Shown piece after piece: positions 1 through 10,754 of a DNA stretch of 64,000 nucleotides. The notes beneath the pieces were generated by a model that saw only the letters and a list, made by a program, of their open reading frames with translations, searched no databases and was not told the origin of the DNA. Made by a program: the position numbers and the translations under genes. Every line of letters begins with the position of its first letter. Position 1 is the first letter of the stretch. This DNA comes from Exophiala sp. HKRS030 (Eukaryota; Ascomycota; Eurotiomycetes; Chaetothyriales; Herpotrichiellaceae), in contig JAHWDD010000005.1 in NCBI GenBank assembly GCA_023897205.1, positions 620,001 to 684,000 on the forward strand. Direction: 5' to 3'.

Positions 1-974
1 TAAAGATGTCTCTTGTGGGCTCCACGTAGATATGATGGTCTTTTCGAAGTGTTCAAAGGAAGGGAAATCACTGATAATGAATATATCTCTACATCCAAGA
101 ACTTCGTACACAAGTGCTCGTACATCGGACGATTCTAGTCAGGCATCTTGTCTATCCAGCAGCAGGTGGAGAGAGATCCCTAGAGCACTAACACGTACAA
201 ATACGAGGTACGAAGTCAGACAGAATAGACAGACGGCTCTGAAGACCACCTAAACCTCGTAACTGTAGATACCAAGTAAATAGCTCAAGATCAGATGAAT
301 TATCCCTCAATCAATCAGTTAAGGTTCCTCTCTCTCTCTCCGCTGGCTGGTAGTTGTCCTCGGCAGTTGATGAGACCGACTCCGACCTTTTGACGAACTG
401 CGGCCCGCGGCCCGCGACACACGAGCAACAAAACATGCCGCAACGTTTCTAGTGTCTTTTCCTACTTACCTACCAAAGAGCCATATCAGTAGTATCCGGA
501 TTGACATGTTTGGAAATCTGTAGTGCTCCTTTCAGTACTCTTTCCGAGGAGCACCATAATTGGTGGCGAAATGCAATGAAAGCTCCATCTCTGCAGTTCT
601 CCTTTATGCTTTGTTCAACCAATCTGTACTGGTATGTCTGTGCTTTCAATAAGCTGTGTCTCAAGACCACATGAACCACTGAACTTATCACTGAGGGTTT
701 TGAATTTTGCCGAATACGTGGCTGGAGAATCTCAAACGTCAAAATACACTTGACGCAGTCATCAAGATTATTCCATCGACATGGGAGCGTTTACGAATTT
801 TACCTCGCATTGCTCTGTCTCTTCGTATACGTAGCTTTGTGTATGATATGATATTAGCGGATCGCGAAAATGATGGTGGATATAATACACATAGGTAAAG
901 ACAGTATCTGAATGTTCCAAAGCATATGCCGCCTGATCGAATATCGCCCTACAACTCTCCAGTAGAGGTTTCGC
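1..974. other. Spacer downstream of the sugar transporter
   Basis: No gene is supported. Only short reading frames without recognisable protein features are present. A CT dinucleotide tract lies at about 328-340. The left part may belong to a gene outside the window, but nothing in it is recognisable. Confidence 0.5.
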
Positions 975-2811
975 TCAAACCTTGGAAACATGCTCCATTT
1001 CCATGACTTCTGAATTGACCAAGGTTTTGTCAAGTCTGGCCCGTTCCTCAGCTGAGAGGTGAGAAAGGTCGACTGCGACTTCATCACCGAACTTCGCTGC
1101 AACTTCTTCGAGAGCGAGTCCTTTGGTCTGCGGTAACACCGTTGCGTCAGAATTGCATTCACAACTACTAGGGCTTGAGGAATCAGACATGCGGGTATAA
1201 CTCACCTCAGGGTAGAAAAAGTACATCATTGCCGCACCGCATATGGGCACAATGATGAAGATCAGATAGTACTTCCAGCCAATACTATTGAATGCGACAG
1301 GCGCACACATGGTGTAGATCAAGCTGAAGCAGAATAGACCCGACACGCTAAACCCTGCACCCTGAGCACGAATCGACGTTGGAAAGATCTCGGACGAGTA
1401 GACGTAAGAAGAAGCGTCCATGCTGCCACCGAAGAAGGTGACGAACAGGTAGAGGAAGAAGACGCCGAAGCCATTACCCAGCTTGTTGTCGGTGCCACCA
1501 TATCTGGCAAGGCAAGCTGTGAAGCCGGCAACGGACACTGCGCAGCCAAGCTGGAGAAGGTTCAGATTTAACGGTCAGGCATGGAAGTGTTCTTGAGCTC
1601 ACCTGTCCGACCACCATAATAGGAATGCGGCCAACTCTGTCAAGCAGCAATGCATTGATGAAATTCATGCACGCTGCCCAGGTATCCCAGATGGCGTAGA
1701 GCATCAGCGGCATTGATCCATAGAGACTGAGACCATTGTAAAGTAGTACTTGGTAGTTGTTGATAACGAGGCATCCTGTGCTCTGAACCAGACCGCTGTC
1801 AATTAGTCAGTAAGGGAGTTTTGAAACTATGAAGCGAGAGATATCAAACTTACAGCAGCAAGAACCCAAAAAGGAGGCGCTTTCGATACGACTTTCTGGA
1901 AAAGAGGACAATCCAGCCCTTCACCCAGCCCTGTCCTAGGCCTTCGCGCCTTTCGAGCTCCAACTGTTGGCGTATCTGGTATAGTTCTTCGCGGGCAGTA
2001 GTGTAATCGTCATCTCCCGGTTGTTGGTGCAGACGTTTGAGGATCTCGAACCCAGCTTCCTGCCGGTCAGTAGCGACAAGAAATCGAGGAGACTCTGGAA
2101 GCCAAGGGGATCCGAGGAGGAGGCCGAGAGGTGGGACGATTTGAAGTGCCAGGCACAGACGCCACTGGGCGACCTGACTATCCAGGAAGTAACAGCCATA
2201 GCCAGTCCAACCTGCTAGACCCTGTGTTCAAGTCAGTGTGCCGATTCGTCAATGATTTAGCCATACTCACATAGCCTACGCAGAGAACGAATCCATGCGA
2301 ACCGACCATGAAGCCTCTCGATTTGGGAGGAGAAACTTCGGACTGGTAGAGTGGTGTGATGACGTTCACCATGCCGGCACCGAATCCCATCATGAAGCGG
2401 GCGACCAAGAACATTGCAATATGAACGGAACCGGCTTGGAGAGCGCCTGCGACTATACAAATCGAGGCTGTAATCTGGATGGATCGTTTTCGTCCAACCT
2501 TGTCGGCGAGAAAGGTAATGAACCAGCAGCCGAGCAGGCCACCACCAGCAAAGAGACCATTGGTGGCTGTAAACGTCAGTTTGGGTGCTTTGCCACGCCG
2601 AGGGAGCGACGAGAAGTGTTCTTCGTATGGTTCAGGAAGACATACCTCCAGTGATCTGAGACCCTTCGCTTGACTTGATATCGATGTTGAAGTATTTGAA
2701 AAAGGAGGGGAGGCCGATGACCGCGCCGATAATGGCAGAGTTATAGCCGTACGTCAAGGACCCAAAGGTCACTAGATAGACGATGATAAAATTGTACGCG
2801 TTCACAGCCAT
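975..2811 (-). CDS. MFS sugar transporter (hexose/lactose permease type)
   Basis: Plasma-membrane sugar:proton symporter of the MFS sugar-porter family, by family resemblance; the substrate is unknown. Six exons were assembled: 2811-2646, 2566-2271, 2221-1854, 1795-1603, 1550-1206 and 1127-975. They total 1521 nt, or 506 aa, the usual size of the family. Family marks in order are a first membrane helix beginning NAYNFIIVYLV, the loop motif DKVGRKRS, RFMMGFGAGM, PESPRFLV before the long central loop, DRVGRIPI, and the cytoplasmic tail after FFYPE-TKGLALEEV. The start at 2811 (MAVNAYNF) is the first ATG before helix 1; an open frame running further upstream to 3155 has no family features. The last intron (1128-1205) is 78 nt with no stop, so it can be read through in frame. 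The gene shares strand with the next two genes. Start and substrate are inferred; the family is secure. Confidence 0.85.
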
Positions 2812-4571
2812 GTTGATGATGGTTGATGAAACTGCGAGGGAATCCTTTCTGAACAGCCGCCTTCTAGAAGATTGGCCTTTATGTCAGCTGCACCTACGTG
2901 AAAAAGGAGAAGCTCACTGAAGCTTCCCCAAGGTATACCACTGCTGCCATCCATGTCTAGGCTCGTTACCCCAAGCATGCGCGTACGATGGGTTGAGTTT
3001 CCCCATAGCTGGAGGATAGACGAGGTTGGGGAAGTGGTACACGTATGTATGACCTGTAGCAAGGGTAGGATGATTCCCTCTTTGGGTGGGTTGATCATCC
3101 CAGCGTGTACCGGCGTTTGAGCGATCACACCAGATCCATCGTGGACTGAAGCCATCTTGGCCTATTGATAGGCAACTACCCCCGCAGGAAGGTGATATTC
3201 CCCATCATACGGTATTGGGGACAGGCTATGATGTTCCGAATCATGAGCAGTCAAAGTCGGCAACAATCAAGCCTGCTTTGCAAGGTATTGTACTTCTTAG
3301 CGACGGCCAAGCTCCAAAGTAAGAGGAGCAGGTATCAGCCATGAAACCAATGGCAAGTTGTCAATTCGGCGTCTAGATTAGCTCAACTCCTTCAAGAGAA
3401 AAGCTAGAAGCTTGCTAGGCTTCGAACTAAAGAGCCTGAATCCTCAATGACTGGTGGATCAGGGACCAATTACATCACTATTGCCGAGGTCAAAAGCTGC
3501 CGGGCATTAGGCTACTCGAACGAAGCCAAATAGCGCCTGTCCGTGATGGGGACTGCCTTATTCCGTGGCCGGAGTGATATTTTCTCTGCTTGTAGCTTGC
3601 TATGGCGCATGGCTTCCGTTACTGAGATGGAAGAAATTGCAAGCCAGAATGTGTGAGAGCTGGTTTCGTGACAAGACGGCAATTTCTCCACTCGGGGTTC
3701 TACCTACTGTACAGTAATGTCATCAAGTCGAGTTCCGTACTTTTGGGGTCCCGATTACATAGCCGAGACTCATTAGGTATTGATCACACCAAAAACAGCC
3801 ATCATAAGGCTGAGAAGGCTTCCGGACCTGTCTATGTCGGTATAGTGTATCTCCCAGTGCTTCCCCAACTTTTCGTCGTAACTATATTGTGTGAGTTCCG
3901 GGGCCTTGGGCTCAGGAGCACTAACAATCGATGTGCCGGGAGTTGGGCTAGCGAGTGCTTGCACATGGGGCAGGGCTCGAGCAGAAGCGAATTTCGTTGG
4001 CAATAGGCACCGAAATCTATCGGTCGTTCTGGAAGCTCGGCAAAGCACACGGTGGTAGAGGTTGGAGAAACCACGTGCAAGTGATGGAGTTCGGGGTCAA
4101 ACGAGACCGCAGACAGTCTCGGCTTCGTGTATCATGTTCCTAGGAGTCAAAAGTACTTGCCTTGGTCAAGCTGAAGGACTTGAACAGGGCATGTCGCCCC
4201 GTATACTCCATGCTTCGGCACCAGCGCTGGAACTCCGAAAGATCCAGAGGGAGACGATCCTGTTCTAGACCCTCCAGAGTCGTCTTCGTGATTGCGCGTT
4301 CGGCTGTCGATGAAAATCTTGCAGAATCCTTTATCATACTGCATCTGCATGCCGCCTGACTGTCAAGTCGGCAATGCTATCGCACCATAGAGATCCCTGG
4401 TGCCCATCCGAAAGGTACCAATGGTTGAGCAGGACTCGGCTGCCACGTGAGCATGCTTGCCAGATGATAGAAAACACTTGGCCAATGCATCACTCGATAT
4501 TCCTCGACTTGTTGCCTCTTCTTTTGGTGAGCCTGGCTTAGGCTTTCCTTGCAAGATCCTGATGTATCGCT
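2812..4571. other. 1.76-kb spacer, possible decayed coding remnant
   Basis: This is the space between two minus-strand transporter genes, so the left half should hold the sugar-transporter promoter. Overlapping minus-strand open stretches at about 3773-4350 look coding-like in places but give no recognisable domain and cannot be joined into one convincing model. They could be a decayed gene or chance. Nothing else is recognised. Confidence 0.4.
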
Positions 4572-6408
4572 TCAGCTGGCCGGCTTGAATCTGGATTTTT
4601 GTCTGATCGTGGCTCCATATTTGTAGAAGAGGATGGGTACCGGGACAAATGCCAAACAGAGAAATCCAAGAAGCGATGAAGCCCACGAAACTCCCAGGCC
4701 ATGATACAATGCTGGGGCAAAGAGTGGAAACCCTGCCGCTGCTATTGATCTGATGAAAGTGTTGATGGCAATGGCGCTGTTGGAATAAAAACCGTAACAG
4801 TCAATGATGTAGTTCATGCCCTGCCAGAAGGTGACCAAACATCCCATCCCGAGCAAGGTAACGGAAAGCACCTGCGGTACCCAAATGATGTGCGGGTCAG
4901 AAGTCCTGGTTAAGTGAGCGACTATTCATGGGTATCCGAGCAGTTTCACGTACCATGCGAACCAGAAAAGCCCGATGGGAAGGACGGCTGCGCCGACGAT
5001 CATTGGTGGCAAGCGTTCTTCCGGTATGGGCCTGCCGTGTTCATTGTAGGCTCGAGTGAAGTTGGTCCGCGTAGAATATGCAATAACTCCGGTCCCCAAG
5101 GCGATGCCGACAATGAAAGACGCAAAGGGCAACGACCCGACGCCGATGTTCCATCCACGCTCTTCCTCGAAACTTATCGGAAACTTCATTTGTCAATGTT
5201 GGTCTCATGTGCAAATGTTCGGGCGGATCACTTACACTTTCAAAGAAGAGGTAAAGTATCCTGTGGGAGGTCAGCGTCGGTAAACAGAATCAAGGCCCTC
5301 GTTAAACTTACCCATATATGAAACTCATATACGCAGTAATAAGGGCTAAGATAGGCTCCTGAAATATCATGGTAAATGGCCGCACAAGGTATACGAATAC
5401 CAGCGTCTTTGCACTGATAGGCGATTTGTCTGCTTGCGCGTGAAACGCCGGGTTGTCCGTCTCACGGCGGAGTCTTTTCGCCCTTTTCTGAAGGATTTTG
5501 GCAGCTGATGTCTCTGGGATTACCAGAAACCCAATGCAACCAAACAATGCTGCCATGATCATAGTGATCCAAGCAGTCCATCGCCATCCAAGATAGGACT
5601 GAGTCACAAATCCTCCAATGATCGGTCCTGAAACAAGTGCCAATTAGATGGAGTCAGGCATAGACGGAGAGGATGCAAGTTCTCATACCTGCAACAGGTC
5701 CTGAGAAGGCGGCGGCAGCGAAGACACAGACTCCATAGGCTCTATCAATTGGGTTCCAAATATCGGCCAGGGCTCCCCCGATGACCGCAAGCGGTGAGGA
5801 TGCAGCAAAGCCGCCAAAGAACCTCCCAAGCATAATCGTTTCCACATTCTGAGCGAGAGCCACGGGTATCTGGAAGATTGCGAAGCACAAGTAGCCGGAA
5901 AACAAAGGAAATCGCCGCCCGAATACTTCAGAGGCAGGTCCGAAGAAGATGGGTCCAAACACGAAGCCCTACACCAACGCATTAGCTTCTCAATCGCTCT
6001 TCGGAGCCCAAGCCACTGTTCTTACAAGTAGGAACAGCGAAACTCCAAGCGTCGATGTCACAGTTCCTATATGAAATTGTGTTGCGACTGGTAGAATGAC
6101 GACAGCCTACGAGCTCATGTCAGTTCTTATGACGACCCTGAGAGAAGATAGCATACAAATACGGAGCTGGAGAAGGTAACAACAAACGCCATTCCGCCCA
6201 TGGCAAGAGTGATTCTCCATCTCCTCGCTCTGGACCAGTTCTTGGGGTTGTCTGGATCGTCCAGGCCGTCGAACTCGACGAGGTAGCGATTGGAATCCTC
6301 ATCCTGCACCGCGGGAGCGAGTGGTCGTGGTTCGAGGTTGACGTCTTTCTCGACATCGTTCTTTGATATGATGCCCTCCGAAGTGCCAACCTCAGTCACC
6401 TCCCTCAT
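4572..6408 (-). CDS. DHA1-family MFS transporter (Tpo1/Flr1-like)
   Basis: Drug:H+ antiporter-like membrane protein; known relatives export polyamines, azoles or other xenobiotics, and the real substrate here is unknown. Seven exons were assembled: 6408-6157, 6106-6026, 5968-5689, 5627-5312, 5260-5236, 5183-4954 and 4905-4572. They sum to 1518 nt, or 505 aa. Support comes from the N-terminal DPDNPKNWS motif typical of the family, FGPASEVFGRR in the loop 2-3 motif, GPIIGGF in helix 5, and FEEERGWN before the second half. Exon 5 is only 25 nt, yet joins its neighbours in frame (reading YLFFES then FPISF). The start at 6408 (MREVTEVG) was preferred over a longer upstream frame because family N-termini are cytoplasmic and short. 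Neighbours on the same strand are a sugar transporter and a Nit-type amidase. Confidence 0.85.
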
Positions 6409-6979
6409 CGTCCTGGGCGTTGTCTGAAGTCGAACAAATGAGTTCAGACAGAATATTTGTTGACGATGTCCTCCCACTGGAGACGCCTCGGCTCGTATTT
6501 GGATGGCGACGATTTCCGACCCACTGTCAACCGGCTGTACGGCATCGAATCGGTAAAGTCGTCCACTACGGTCATATCTCTTACTCCGCACGTCGTCGAT
6601 CAGATATTTCGTATTCGTACAAGAGGACGAGAAGCCTCCAGGATCAATGCAATTCCTCTCCGGACTTGGTGTCCTTTATGTACTCTATATCCCTTCAGAA
6701 CTAGGTCTATGCGTGTACCAAGTCAATGACGCCACACTTTCAACGCTCATACCTCCAGAGTACTTCGTGTTGTATATACAAAGAGAATCGCCATGACCTT
6801 GTTGGCTGGTAGTCGCTTCGTCTTGCAGTCAAGTGAATTCGATACAACTTTCTTGTCATCACGCAGTGATCTCTCACCAGTAAGAGGGAGATACATGAAA
6901 GAGGCGAGTGCCGGTCAAAGGAGACGACAGTAGTCATCGCCGAAGCATGTTCTGAGGCAGCTTGCCGAGTAGAAATCAT
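6409..6979. other. Spacer between DHA1 transporter and Nit amidase
   Basis: 571 bp that should contain the promoter of the minus-strand transporter and the 3' end of the amidase transcript. No additional gene or repeat is seen. Confidence 0.5.
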
Positions 6980-8022
6980 TCAAATTTCAGGGTACACATC
7001 AGTCCTCCTCTGCAAAGGTATCGTCCGTCTCGTATCTTTGACGGCCTCCAAATCGATGTCGACGGTTAGTAAGTCTGGCTTGCGTGCGTTTTCCTCTTCA
7101 CTGTTCAGATCTTCGACCCTGTCTAGTCGTCCGGCGACCTCGCCGGTTGGTTTGATGACAATAGTATCCCCAAAACTCACCCGCTTTTCATTGTGCCGGC
7201 CACATTGCGCGGCTGCGATCACCCAACTTTGTGTCTCTATGGCCCTTGCTCGCAGCAGGATTTCCCAGTGCAACTTTCCTGTAGGCACAGTGAATGCTGA
7301 CGGGTAAACCACTACGTCGGCGCCTAATCGACGTAAACGTAGCGCAGGCTCAGGAAAGCGCAAATCGAAGCAGATCAGACTGCCAACGTTTCCGAGCACT
7401 GACGGGTATGGCTGTGTCACCTCGGACCCAGATTCGATAGAATCACTCTCCTTCATTCTTGGGCCATCCGGTCGCAGGTCAATGTCAAACAGGTGTAGTT
7501 TCTGATATCTATGGACGATATCGCCTTCCTTATCGATCCATATCAAGGTATTTTTAATCTTTTTCGAGGGCGGCTCTGTTGGCTCGTGGATCCCCACGTT
7601 GATGGGTAATCTGTTTTCTCGAGCGGCCTGCTGCAGGCCACGCACGAAGAGACTTTTGGTGACATCTTGACACAGCGACAATGACTCGGCCGGTGATGAG
7701 GCTATGTAATCGGAGGCTTCAGGGAGGAACAGGGCCTAGTATGGACGAAGGTACGTGAGGGCAGTTCCTTGGCTCATGGTCGAACTGAGCAGTACGACGT
7801 AGTTCGGCATTGAATAACACCAGGACATACGAGTATGAGGGCCGTCTCGACTTACCTTGGCTCCAGCTTCTACAGCCCGGTGAACAAGCCTTTGACATTG
7901 CGCAAGGTTATGCATCATCGACGCAGTCGAGCAGATCTGCCCAACAGCCTGAGGATGACGTCGTCAGCCAGTCATCTTCTTGGGTAGTGCAGGGTTCTCG
8001 GAGGGCCTACTGCAAGAACCAT
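6980..8022 (-). CDS. NIT2: Nit-family carbon-nitrogen hydrolase (deaminated glutathione amidase type)
   Basis: Amidase of the nitrilase superfamily. Mammalian Nit1 and yeast Nit2 hydrolyse deaminated glutathione, a metabolite-repair reaction in cytosol and mitochondria. Three exons were assembled: 8022-8011, 7948-7856 and 7735-6980, giving 861 nt or 286 aa, close to the family norm. The first exon encodes only MVLA; the second continues AVGQICSTAS, matching the conserved start of the family. The catalytic triad is visible: Glu41 in FLPEASDY, Lys114 in YQKLHLFD and Cys157 in LICFDLRFPE. Closer to Nit1 than to omega-amidase is the stretch RARAIETQSW followed by AAAQCGRHNEKR. It is divergent from the zinc alcohol dehydrogenase across a 1-kb promoter region. 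The intron of 120 nt (7736-7855) is long for this window. Subfamily assignment is from memory of family motifs; the superfamily is certain. Confidence 0.88.
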
Positions 8023-9062
8023 CTTGGCCGAAGAAATTGGTGCGTCGAGAGTCAACTGTCGCCCTGTAGAGGTGTACAGGAGTTGAAGAATATGAAGCTG
8101 CACTCGACTGACTTTTGTGTTGAAGTCGCCGTTGCACTAACACATTGTCTATGATGCGGACGACTTTTGACTGTTGACAGTGACTACAGCGACACTGCGG
8201 CAGACCTTCCACATCGGTCTGACGCCCGCTCTAACGCTTTGTTAGCCTTAGTATCAGAATGTTAGGTACATTACTGTAGGCCCTAAGTGCCTATGGAATA
8301 CGAATGCGAATACGGGTACGAGGCACTTCAGATTAATCTTTCCCACGAAGTAGGACTCCCTACCTGTAACTATTCGATGTGATATTGACACCAATACTAC
8401 GAGGAGAATGAAATCTATCCATCGCAGTTGCGACACGAGTTCACCCCCATCGGGCCAAACTGACTCGGAGCTCGGGCGGGAACTCGATGTCATACGGCAC
8501 TTGTACACGGCCATGACTTTTTTAGTACCCGCAGCTCGCTCTGGTACAACAGACTTGTCAGTTAATGACGGGCCATATCGAAAGCATTGATATTGCCCAC
8601 CTCGTTCAACAATCCGATCAGTCCAAGAAAGGCTGAGCCGGCGGCTGTGAACAATGGGACCAACATCTTCTATCCCGCATTCATGAAAGAACCCCAGGCC
8701 CATAACTGTTTTTGTACCATCCATCACGCTTCCGATCTCCAGGTACCCCGCCTTTCGTTCTCATGACGACTGAGTCAGAACCGAGTCGTTGTGCTCGCGA
8801 GGAGTTCGTTACTGAACTGTGCATAATGCAATGCTGTGGAGAGCATTCGACTCCATAGCTTCTCCTTCGCCTATCGGATTCAATACAGGGAGTTTAGTTT
8901 TCCCTTCTCCCGCGCAGAAAGCCATGCTATATATATGTGTTGTGGCAGCTGCCCCCATGCCAGGACCAAACAAACGGTACTTCTGTGGCCCCTACTCTGA
9001 TTGACAATACAACCTTTTCCTATACGACCCACGAATCTCAATAGTTGATTTTTATCTTTATC
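8023..9062. promoter_or_regulatory. Divergent promoter region, Nit amidase / alcohol dehydrogenase
   Basis: 1.04-kb spacer between two divergent start codons. A TATA-like tract TATATATAT lies at 8928-8936, about 127 bp upstream of the dehydrogenase ATG. A 157-codon minus-strand frame at 8254-8727 has no recognisable features and is treated as chance. GCCCTAAG occurs at 8280-8287, one of several copies in spacers of this window. Confidence 0.5.
8928..8936 (+). promoter_or_regulatory. TATA-like element of the alcohol dehydrogenase gene
   Basis: Nine-base alternating TA tract about 127 bp upstream of the ATG at 9063, in a pyrimidine-rich region. Position and sequence suit a core promoter, but no transcript data are available. 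Confidence 0.4.
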
Positions 9063-10370
9063 ATGGCTACCGTCGACATTCCCAGACAGCAAAAAGCCGC
9101 TGTCAAGGTGGGCAGTGGGGAGGATGCAAAGGCTCCAGTCCAACAGGTCGACGTTCCCACACCGGGACCGGGAGAGGTGCTCGTCAAGATCAACTGGTAT
9201 GGCTATTCGCGTGTGCCACAATTCTGGTTTCATCCACTCATTCGCTTCGAACAGGACTGGTCTCTGTGCTTCTGACAAGTCACTCATCCACGACGAATGG
9301 GCCGCGTTCGGAGTAGCCATGCAGCCCGCGACCAAGGGCATCGCAGGCCACGAGGGCGCCGGTGTCGTCGTGGCCGTGGGCGACGACATGCACCACAAGT
9401 GGAAGGTGGGCGACCGAGCAGGCATCAAATGGGTCTGGGGTGTCTGTGGCGAGTGTGAATTCTGCACCAACGGCACCGACGAGCTCCATTGCCCCAAACA
9501 GAAGAATTCCGGCTTCACTGCCGCGGGTACCTTCCAGCAATACGCCCTCAGCGACGGACGTTACACCACACGTATCCCCGAAGGTGTCAAGGACGAAGAG
9601 GCTGGCCCGATCATGTGTGGTGGTGTGACGGCATATGTTGCTTGTAAACGAAGTGCGGTTAAGCCCGGCCAGTGGATTGTACTCCTTCCTATCTATCTCT
9701 CGTGTGGTATCCGTTCGCTGACGACGATTCATAGGTGCTTCCCGGTGCTGGTGGAGGTCTTGGGCATTTTGCAGTGCAGTACGCTAAGGCTATGGTATGA
9801 TACCTTAGGCTAGTCCTGAATTGCTCCGTCTCTAAACATTGTTCAGGGTATGCGAATCATTGCTATCGATGGCGGCGACGAAAAACGCGACCTGTGCAAG
9901 AAACTCGGTGCCGAAGAATTCATCGACTTTACCAAAATCAAAGATGTTGCGGCCGAAATCATGAAAATTACCACCTACGGCGCTCACGGTGTCATCGTAA
10001 CGGCAGCAACCAAACAAGCTTATGAATCTGCCCCGGGATTCCTTCGTCCAGGAGGCACTGTTGTTGCCGTGGGTCTGCCGAAGGACCCAACTGTTCTAGC
10101 TGGAGCTCCGCCTCTCATGCTGTGTCTGAGAAAGCTCAATATTGTCGGCAGCGTGGTAGGAACACTGAAGGACGTCGAAGAGGCCCTAGACTTTACAGCA
10201 CGGGGACTCGTGCATGTAAGTGATGTGTCTCTTGTCATTTCCTGGGAATTTCCTGCTGACTTCTGTTCTCCCAGCCTATCTTGACGAAAGGCACGCTAGA
10301 GGATGTTGACAAGTACATGGACCTGATGATAGCTGGTAAGCTTGCAGGAAGAGCTGTGTTGAAAGTCTAA
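9063..10370 (+). CDS. Zinc-dependent alcohol dehydrogenase (MDR family)
   Basis: NAD-dependent alcohol/aldehyde oxidoreductase of the yeast Adh1-like medium-chain family, probably cytosolic. Five exons: 9063-9196, 9255-9678, 9735-9794, 9847-10215 and 10275-10370, total 1083 nt, 360 aa. Catalytic zinc ligands are visible as Cys49 (TGLCASD), His77 in GHEGAG, and the Cys of PIMCGGVTAY. The structural zinc lobe has Cys109, Cys112, Cys115 and Cys124; its last spacing is one residue longer than in yeast Adh1. The nucleotide-binding loop is GAGGGLGH, followed by IAIDGGDEKR. Exon 3 is only 60 nt and carries that glycine loop. The start at 9063 (MATVDIPRQQ) follows a TATA tract and agrees with family length. 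Substrate cannot be told from sequence. It diverges from the Nit amidase and converges with the GT2 gene. Confidence 0.92.
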
Positions 10371-10754
10371 TGATTACCTTGGCCCATGCCTGGAGGGAAG
10401 TCTGTCACGGGAGGACAGAATGGTCAACAGTAACAACGGGTCTCACTGTTCGACAACCTGACACCAAAAGGTCATGGCGGACTAACGTGACATTCATCGA
10501 CTCCTCCATCAACGAATTCAGATGCTGCTTTACTACGGGCGTGAAACCCTACGCATATTGACGGTGTATTTACTTGTTGAAAGAGAGGTTCAATTAGTAT
10601 TAAAACTACATTGTGTCAAGTCTAATCCTACCTACGTATATTTACCAACCCTTGTGAAATGAAACAGATGGCCCAGAAAACCATGTAGCACTGCGACTCT
10701 CCTCAGCAGAGTATACCGTCACTTTTCTCACTAGCCTCCCACTTCAAATCGCTC
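10371..10754. other. Convergent 3' spacer
   Basis: 384 bp between the stop codons of the alcohol dehydrogenase and the GT2 synthase, which point toward each other. It should hold both polyadenylation regions. No gene is seen. Confidence 0.5.

Noticed and set aside
8254..8727. A 157-codon minus-strand frame between the Nit and dehydrogenase genes
   Set aside because: Composition and motif content do not look coding; lies in a divergent promoter.
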